A DNA stretch of 64,000 nucleotides from SG8-32-3 sp964514055 (GTDB lineage Archaea; Thermoproteota; Bathyarchaeia; Bathyarchaeales; Bathycorpusculaceae): assembly GCA_964514055.1 (NCBI GenBank), contig CAZEPB010000003.1:99414-163413 (forward strand). The letters are read 5' to 3'. The translations under genes were made by a program, and so were the position numbers. Of this stretch, positions 59,616 through 64,000 are shown piece after piece. The first letter of the stretch is position 1; every line of letters begins with the position of its first letter. Under the pieces are notes generated by a model. That model was not told the origin of the DNA. It was given only the letters and a program-made list of their open reading frames with translations, and made no database searches.

Positions 59616-61475
59616 CTATGCCTCCTGTTTCCCTTCAACAATGCTTGACAAGCCGTCCATGCCAAGTTCTTGAAGCTTCGCCGCTGTGGGAACACCTTCC
59701 AATGTCCACCCACGAGATTCGTAGTAATCATCCAAAAGCAAGTCCAGCTCTTTCTGCGTCACCACAGCTCCTTTCACCGGTCCTTCATCCGGTATCGGCA
59801 TGTTCATGACCTTCCACGGCAAAGTGTCATCTTTCCTGCCCAAGCCTTCTCTGATGTTGATCAGTCTAGCAACCGTGTTTACTCGTTCACCTGACTTCTT
59901 GAGTTCTTCAGCCGTCATTTCGATGCCTGTCACCAAATTGTAAAGCTTAGCCATCTCGGACAAACCCTTGTAGTACGTGCCTCTTGAGAACTTGCATATG
60001 ATCAGTGAGTCGATAACCGCGTAAGTGTCTTCCATGTCCCTGACCATTTTGCCTCTGCCCTTCTCCGCCTTCAACCGATCAACTTTACCTTTAACATCAA
60101 AAGCGTAAGCACCATGCCTGTTATGATCTGCTCCTCGGAAGGAAACAGCAAAACCCAAAGCCGCAGTTTTGAGGCAACGCAGGTCATAACCTGTGACCTC
60201 TAAGCCCTTGATGTGCTGAGCAAGTTTCTCAGCTCCTTTCCCTATTTTCTGCGCTGCAATACGCACACCTTCAGCGAGAATGTCACCTATGCCTTCTCGC
60301 TTTCCCATTTTCTCGAGAAGTTGGATGAGTGCTTCGGAGTTGCCGAAGTTGGCTTCTATTCCGCCAAGGTCCTTTTTCGTCAAGATTCCGTTTTCGTAGC
60401 AGTCCATGGCAAAGCCAACGATGACTCCTGCACCTATGGCGTCCATTCCGTAGTAGTTGGCTAGTTCCATGCCTTTTATGATTGTGTCTAACCGGTCTAT
60501 GCCGCAGTAGGGTCCCATTGCCCATAATGTTTCGTATTCCATTCGGGTCATGGTGCCCTTGTAAGGTCCTTCGGGAACTACAACTTCGTGTTCGCAACGC
60601 ATGGCGCAGCTGCTGCAGCCTATGATTTTTGCCACGAATTTCTCGTTCAACGCTTCTCCGCTTACCTTGTCTGCTTCTTCAAAATGCGCATTATTGTAGT
60701 TGCGTGTGGGCATGCAGTAAAGCGCGTTGTGAACTAAAACGTTTTCTGGAGTACCTAGGGTCCTGTACTTTCGTGTTGCTGGTCCTTTCATGCGCTCGTG
60801 GAATTCTTTGACCATGTCCATGAATTCGTCTGGTTTCGCTGGGACTATGTCGCGTGTTCCTCGGACAGCGATTGCCTTGAGGTTTTTGGAACCCATCACA
60901 GCGCCTAGTCCTGTTCGTCCAGCAGCGCGTGTTTTCTCGTTTATTATGCAGGCTATCCGCGAGAGTTTTTCTCCAGCCAAGCCTATGGCTGCAACACGTA
61001 TGTAGTAGTCTCCTAAGTCTTCTTTTATAGCGTCTTCGGTTTCAGAAGGTGACTTCCCCATCAAATACGATGCGTCCAAAAGCTGAACTAATTCGTCATC
61101 TATCCACAGGTAAACGGGTTTTTCGGATTTGCCTTTGAGAATGATGGCGTCGTAACCTGCTCTTTTCATCTCTGCGCCGAACGTTCCATGAGCAACGGCT
61201 TCACCGATTCCAAAGGTTTCAGGTGATTTCGAGACAAAAGCGTGTCCATTTCCCCCTGTCGGAAACATTGTTCCTGATATCGGACCAAGGGCTAAGACCA
61301 GCGGGTTTTCTGGGCTGAAGGGTTCAACGCCTTGCTTTGAATTGGCAAGCCACAGTCGCATGCCTAAGCCTATGCCGCCAATGTACTTTTTGGCGTAATC
61401 TTCGCTTAGGGGTTCTACGCGGGTTTTTCCCGTGTTTAAGTCAACAAAAAGAACTTTTCCAGCGTAACCGTGCAA
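59616..61475 (-). CDS. aor: Aldehyde ferredoxin oxidoreductase
   Basis: 619 residues. The N-terminus GYAGKVLFVDLNTGKTRVE and KYIGGIGLGMRLWL are standard AOR. The [4Fe-4S] motif appears in GCSSCAMRCEHEVVVPEGP, and pterin-binding runs GRTGLGAVMGSKNLKAIAV and GADHNRHGAYAFDVKGK follow. AOR uses a tungsten-pterin cofactor to oxidise aldehydes to acids with ferredoxin. Its substrate range is unknown. Element E lies 200 bp upstream, likely its promoter, with a second TATA-like stretch near 61520. Confidence 0.94.
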   Translation of the reverse strand: MHGYAGKVLFVDLNTGKTRVEPLSEDYAKKYIGGIGLGMRLWLANSKQGVEPFSPENPLVLALGPISGTMFPTGGNGHAFVSKSPETFGIGEAVAHGTFGAEMKRAGYDAIILKGKSEKPVYLWIDDELVQLLDASYLMGKSPSETEDAIKEDLGDYYIRVAAIGLAGEKLSRIACIINEKTRAAGRTGLGAVMGSKNLKAIAVRGTRDIVPAKPDEFMDMVKEFHERMKGPATRKYRTLGTPENVLVHNALYCMPTRNYNNAHFEEADKVSGEALNEKFVAKIIGCSSCAMRCEHEVVVPEGPYKGTMTRMEYETLWAMGPYCGIDRLDTIIKGMELANYYGMDAIGAGVIVGFAMDCYENGILTKKDLGGIEANFGNSEALIQLLEKMGKREGIGDILAEGVRIAAQKIGKGAEKLAQHIKGLEVTGYDLRCLKTAALGFAVSFRGADHNRHGAYAFDVKGKVDRLKAEKGRGKMVRDMEDTYAVIDSLIICKFSRGTYYKGLSEMAKLYNLVTGIEMTAEELKKSGERVNTVARLINIREGLGRKDDTLPWKVMNMPIPDEGPVKGAVVTQKELDLLLDDYYESRGWTLEGVPTAAKLQELGMDGLSSIVEGKQEA

Positions 61476-61910
61476 CCCTCTTTTCCTCCAAAGTTATGAA
61501 ATTATAAGTTCGATGAAAACTATATTAACTTAATGGGTTTCGCCGTCAAGAATCAACGTGCGATTATACACGTTCTGACCCAAGCGACTACAGTTTGTTT
61601 AAGTCACGTTTAAGCTTTTTCTGGACTAGGCAACAGCGTTTGTCGAGCTTTAATGTACCTGTGTGCTCGGAACAGTCTATAGCCCCCTTATTTAAAGTAT
61701 AAATAGTTCTGGAAAGAGAAGCTTCTGCTGGTTTCTGCGTTGGATCGTTGTTAGGTTGCTAATGTGGTGGTTGCGTCTTTTGTGCTCTTGTGGAGAGTTG
61801 GGGTTGGGTGTTGACAACAGCGTGAATTTGTCTATAAGTAAGTTCTGAAAAATAAGCTCATAAGGCATTTAAGTATGATGGTAACAAGAAGTGTGTAGGA
61901 GCGGTTACTT
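61476..61910. other. Intergenic region upstream of AOR
   Basis: About 435 bp between the AOR start and a plus-strand winged helix. It holds element E (61675-61711). A TATA-like GCATTTAAG at about 61866-61874 may serve the winged-helix gene. Confidence 0.5.
61675..61711 (-). promoter_or_regulatory. GTTCA-TATA-G-run element, copy E (inverted)
   Basis: Minus strand: GAACT, then TTTAAATAAGGGGG, then CTATAGACTGTTCCGAGCAC. It points toward AOR, 200 bp away, and shares GAGCACA with variants F and G. Confidence 0.6.
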
Positions 61911-62126
61911 GTGGTTTCTAAGCTTATGTTGGCTTTGGAGTTGTTAAGTGATGGAAAATGGCATGGAACCGATGAGCTGCGGCTAAGGTTGGAGTTGAGT
62001 GAGCAGAAATTTCAAGGGGTCACAGTGTTCCTGAATACTTATGGCTTTGTTAAGATTGACGAGAAAAACAGGAAAGTGAAAATTAACAAGGATTTCAAGA
62101 AGCTGTTGGTTCAAACTGTTACTTAA
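61911..62126 (+). CDS. Small winged-helix DNA-binding protein
   Basis: 71 residues: LMLALELLSDGKWHGTDEL, then LELSEQKFQGVTVFLNTYG as recognition region and FVKIDEKNRKVKINKDFKK as the wing. GTG start at 61911 with AGGAG 9 bp upstream. It may regulate its neighbours (AOR operon or the roadblock genes). Target unknown. Confidence 0.7.
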   Translation: MVSKLMLALELLSDGKWHGTDELRLRLELSEQKFQGVTVFLNTYGFVKIDEKNRKVKINKDFKKLLVQTVT

Positions 62127-62193
62127 TAATTGAGCGGGTTGACGAACAGCGGCTATTTTTACAAAAAAGAAAAATTGTGGAGGTGTTTAGTGG

Positions 62194-62604
62194 TTAGGGT
62201 GAAACCTTTTTTAGGATTTTTGCGTGGTCGGTGTTTTTTTCCATGAATATGCTGATTTTGTTTCCTTCAATGTCCATGCAGAGGGCGTTGCTTTCTTTGC
62301 CTGCGATGAGGACGCTTTCGATGTCGCCTATTTCAAATAATTCCGAGATTTCCTGGCTGGAATCGAGTACTTGGGATGAGAAGATGGCGTATTCGACTAT
62401 TTTTTCTGGTTCTTTGAGGTCTATTGTGGCTTGGGTTGTGTTTCGCAGTATGTAGCCTATGACGCCGTTTTCTTTGCGGATTTCTGCGAGTTTGTTGCTT
62501 AGGTCTGTGTAGGTTTCGTCTTCTTCTTGGGTGTTGCCGATTTCGTCGTCGTCAACCATTACGGGTGTTGTGGTTTCTTGTTTGCTTTGTTTTTTCTTAC
62601 CCAT
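62194..62604 (-). CDS. Roadblock/LC7-like domain protein
   Basis: 136 residues. A charged N-terminal 30 residues precede an alpha/beta roadblock-like domain (YTDLSNKLAEIRKENGVIG, ELFEIGDIESVLIAGKESN, GNKISIFMEK). Such domains regulate small GTPases or join surfaces in motility systems. It follows the longer roadblock gene by 16 bp on the same strand, so they may pair. Confidence 0.55.
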   Translation of the reverse strand: MGKKKQSKQETTTPVMVDDDEIGNTQEEDETYTDLSNKLAEIRKENGVIGYILRNTTQATIDLKEPEKIVEYAIFSSQVLDSSQEISELFEIGDIESVLIAGKESNALCMDIEGNKISIFMEKNTDHAKILKKVSP

Positions 62605-62620
62605 TTTTTGTTCACTTCGG

Positions 62621-63511
62621 TTATTCGATTACGGGTTTGAGGGTGACAAGCGAGCCTTGCGAGGTTTCCAAGGTGAGCTGTATTTTTTCTGGCATCTTGA
62701 TTATGCCTTTTCCAGTGTCTTTTGATTTTTTGATGTTTTTGAATTTGCAGCGGGTTGTTTTTCCGCTTAGGGCTTCGACTTCGACTTCGTTGATTTTCTT
62801 GTCGCCGTAGAGTTCTTTCCAGCGTGATATTACTTCTTGGTCGACGCGTACTGTGTCTGAGGGGACTAGTAAGCCGCCGAGGTTTTCTACTATTAGCTGT
62901 GTCACTGGCGGGTCTGGCAGCAGCGGTTCGGTATCAATTTCTGGTTCAGGTTGTTCTTCTTCGTCTTCAGGTGTTGCGGTTTCTTCTTCGGGTAGTTCGT
63001 TCTCTTCTTCGTCTTCGGTTTGTTCAGCGTTTTCTTCAGGAACTTCATCTTCCGCAATTTCGTCTTCTTCAGGTTCCATGGGTTCAGGTTCGGGTTCTGG
63101 GGGTTCAGGGGCTAGGGTTGTTAGAGTTTCATCGCCTGTTTGGGCAGGGTGAATCTTTTCTACCAGTCTTATCACGGTGGGGATTAAGATTCGAGTTAAG
63201 GTGTTAACGTATTTTTCGTCAGCCTCCTTAGACGAAATTGTTGTTAAGTAAAAGTCTTTCATGCAGGCGATGTTTGCTTGACCGTTTGCGCCCTGGATGG
63301 TTACGGCGTCGATGCCTCCTAGGATGTCTGCTTTTTCGGTTATGGCGGTGAAAGCGTCTATTGTTTGTTTTACGTCTTTTTTAGGCGTGTTTTCATCTTG
63401 AGCTATGATTTTTCCGTCTTGGAAAATGAAGGTGTTAGATACGTCTGGACATATGTTCTGGATTTCTTGCAGTGTATTCTCGAGTGCGAATGAGTATACT
63501 TCGTTATTCAT
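62621..63511 (-). CDS. Roadblock-domain protein with acidic linker and beta-rich C-terminus
   Basis: 296 residues in three parts: a roadblock/LC7-like domain (1-115, FALENTLQEIQNICPDVSN, VTIQGANGQANIACMKDF), a very acidic Glu/Pro/Asp linker (about 120-210), and a C-terminal beta-rich domain (NLGGLLVPSDTVRVDQEVI, VEALSGKTTRCKFKNIKK). The ATG at 63511 has GGAGG 11 bp upstream; an upstream extension to 63601 has no ribosome site. Paralogous in part to the next gene downstream. Confidence 0.6.
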   Translation of the reverse strand: MNNEVYSFALENTLQEIQNICPDVSNTFIFQDGKIIAQDENTPKKDVKQTIDAFTAITEKADILGGIDAVTIQGANGQANIACMKDFYLTTISSKEADEKYVNTLTRILIPTVIRLVEKIHPAQTGDETLTTLAPEPPEPEPEPMEPEEDEIAEDEVPEENAEQTEDEEENELPEEETATPEDEEEQPEPEIDTEPLLPDPPVTQLIVENLGGLLVPSDTVRVDQEVISRWKELYGDKKINEVEVEALSGKTTRCKFKNIKKSKDTGKGIIKMPEKIQLTLETSQGSLVTLKPVIE

Positions 63512-63554
63512 GTTATTTCTGCCTCCTGCGTAGGTTAGTTCACGACGTGCCGAC

Positions 63555-63983
63555 TTAGGAGATTTTGAACAATATGCGCTCTGGGACTCCTTCGTTTTCA
63601 ACCACTAGATATTTCAGGCCTTCAGTGTCTCCGAGTTGGTCTAGCCATTTCAGTGCTTCGCGGGCTTTTTGTAGGACTAGCAGGCGTTCTTGGTGGCTGC
63701 GTACTACGGATTCTATGGCGGTTAGTTCATGGAATGGGTTGGCGTCTAAGACGATGTTTAGGCTGCCGACGCTGATTTCTCCTAGGCTTTCGCTTGTGGC
63801 TTTGGATTTGCCTGCGAGTTTCATGACTACTTCGCGGATTTTCTTTGATTTTTCGGCTAGCGAGCGTATTTCGTCTAGTCTGCGCAGGTATTCGCCTAGC
63901 GTGCTTTTTGTGTTGGATATGTCTTTATCCAGAGTTTCTTCTATATCTTCGGCTGATTCGTATTCTTTTATTTCTACTACCAT
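63555..63983 (-). CDS. Coiled-coil protein, unknown
   Basis: 142 residues, mainly helical (DISNTKSTLGEYLRRLDEI, RSHQERLLVLQKAREALKW) with a small beta end (LKYLVVENEGVPERILFKI). GAGGTG precedes the start. It is the first visible gene of the minus-strand roadblock unit, 43 bp before the longer roadblock gene. Probably a partner of those proteins. Confidence 0.5.
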   Translation of the reverse strand: MVVEIKEYESAEDIEETLDKDISNTKSTLGEYLRRLDEIRSLAEKSKKIREVVMKLAGKSKATSESLGEISVGSLNIVLDANPFHELTAIESVVRSHQERLLVLQKAREALKWLDQLGDTEGLKYLVVENEGVPERILFKIS

Positions 63984-64000
63984 TTTGTTTTTTGCACCTC

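Noticed and set aside
62853..63152. Serine/Gly-rich plus-strand frame
   Set aside because: Antisense of the Glu/Pro-rich linker of the roadblock gene; codon bias artefact.

Overview
This window is archaeal chromosome, most likely from the TACK side of the Archaea, with Bathyarchaeia the best guess. The evidence is an archaeal-order ribosomal cluster that includes the archaeal/eukaryotic proteins eS4, eL32, eL19 and the RNase P subunit Rpp29; type III signal peptides on pilins; TATA-like promoters mixed with strong Shine-Dalgarno sites; a TackOD1-like protein; ADP-forming acyl-CoA synthetase, tungsten-type aldehyde ferredoxin oxidoreductase and group 3 [NiFe] hydrogenases. The lineage is inferred from gene content, not from a phylogeny.

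Layout. 1-6.0 kb: pilus operon (ATPase cut by the window edge, two GspF-like platform proteins, a small pilin and an 854-aa pilin-like adhesin). 6.1-8.3 kb: a zinc-ribbon TackOD1-like protein and an endonuclease IV-like TIM barrel. 8.6-17.2 kb: ribosomal operon uL22-uS3-uL29-Rpp29-uS17-uL14-uL24-eS4-uL5-uS14-uS8-uL6-eL32-eL19-uL18-uS5-uL30. A secreted Kelch protein on the opposite strand separates it from Hsp20-uL15-SecY (18.9-21.1 kb). 21.1-28.1 kb: an accessory island of small, mostly single genes punctuated by about ten copies of a roughly 27-bp repeat; it separates secY from EMC3-like and cmk genes, which are normally its neighbours. 29.4-34.2 kb: glycosyltransferases and a radical SAM protein. 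34.2-37.4 kb: a three-gene unit with a HypE-like protein, an ECF-transporter S component and a threonine-synthase-like protein fused to a winged helix. 37.5-42.2 kb: TPR-like protein, DNA ligase, E1/MoeB-like protein and an ammonium transporter. 42.4-46 kb: hybrid histidine kinase, DUF6512-like protein, endonuclease V-like protein and tRNA-Cys. 46.2-49.0 kb: acyl-CoA synthetase fused to a GNAT domain. 49.1-56.6 kb: two divergent [NiFe] hydrogenases plus a maturation protease. 59.1-61.5 kb: aldehyde ferredoxin oxidoreductase with its ferredoxin. 61.9-64 kb: a small winged helix and a roadblock-domain gene set.

Metabolic reading: the ADP-forming synthetase, AOR/ferredoxin pair, NAD(P)-linked group 3b hydrogenase and Mvh-type hydrogenase fit an anaerobe that ferments organic acids, aldehydes or amino acids and exchanges electrons with H2.

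Most unusual observations: (1) a fold-type II PLP protein whose Schiff-base lysine is replaced by arginine, fused to a PadR-like winged helix and followed by a 26-bp palindrome in front of an ECF transporter gene, which looks like a pseudoenzyme-based regulator; (2) a dispersed element made of GTTCA, a TATA box and a G-run ending in CTATAG, present seven times, with six copies forming inward-facing pairs around gene groups; (3) the repeat-punctuated gene island after secY; (4) a 131-nt structured RNA candidate downstream of secY; (5) a Cys-to-Asp change at the proximal cluster site of the group 3b hydrogenase small subunit.
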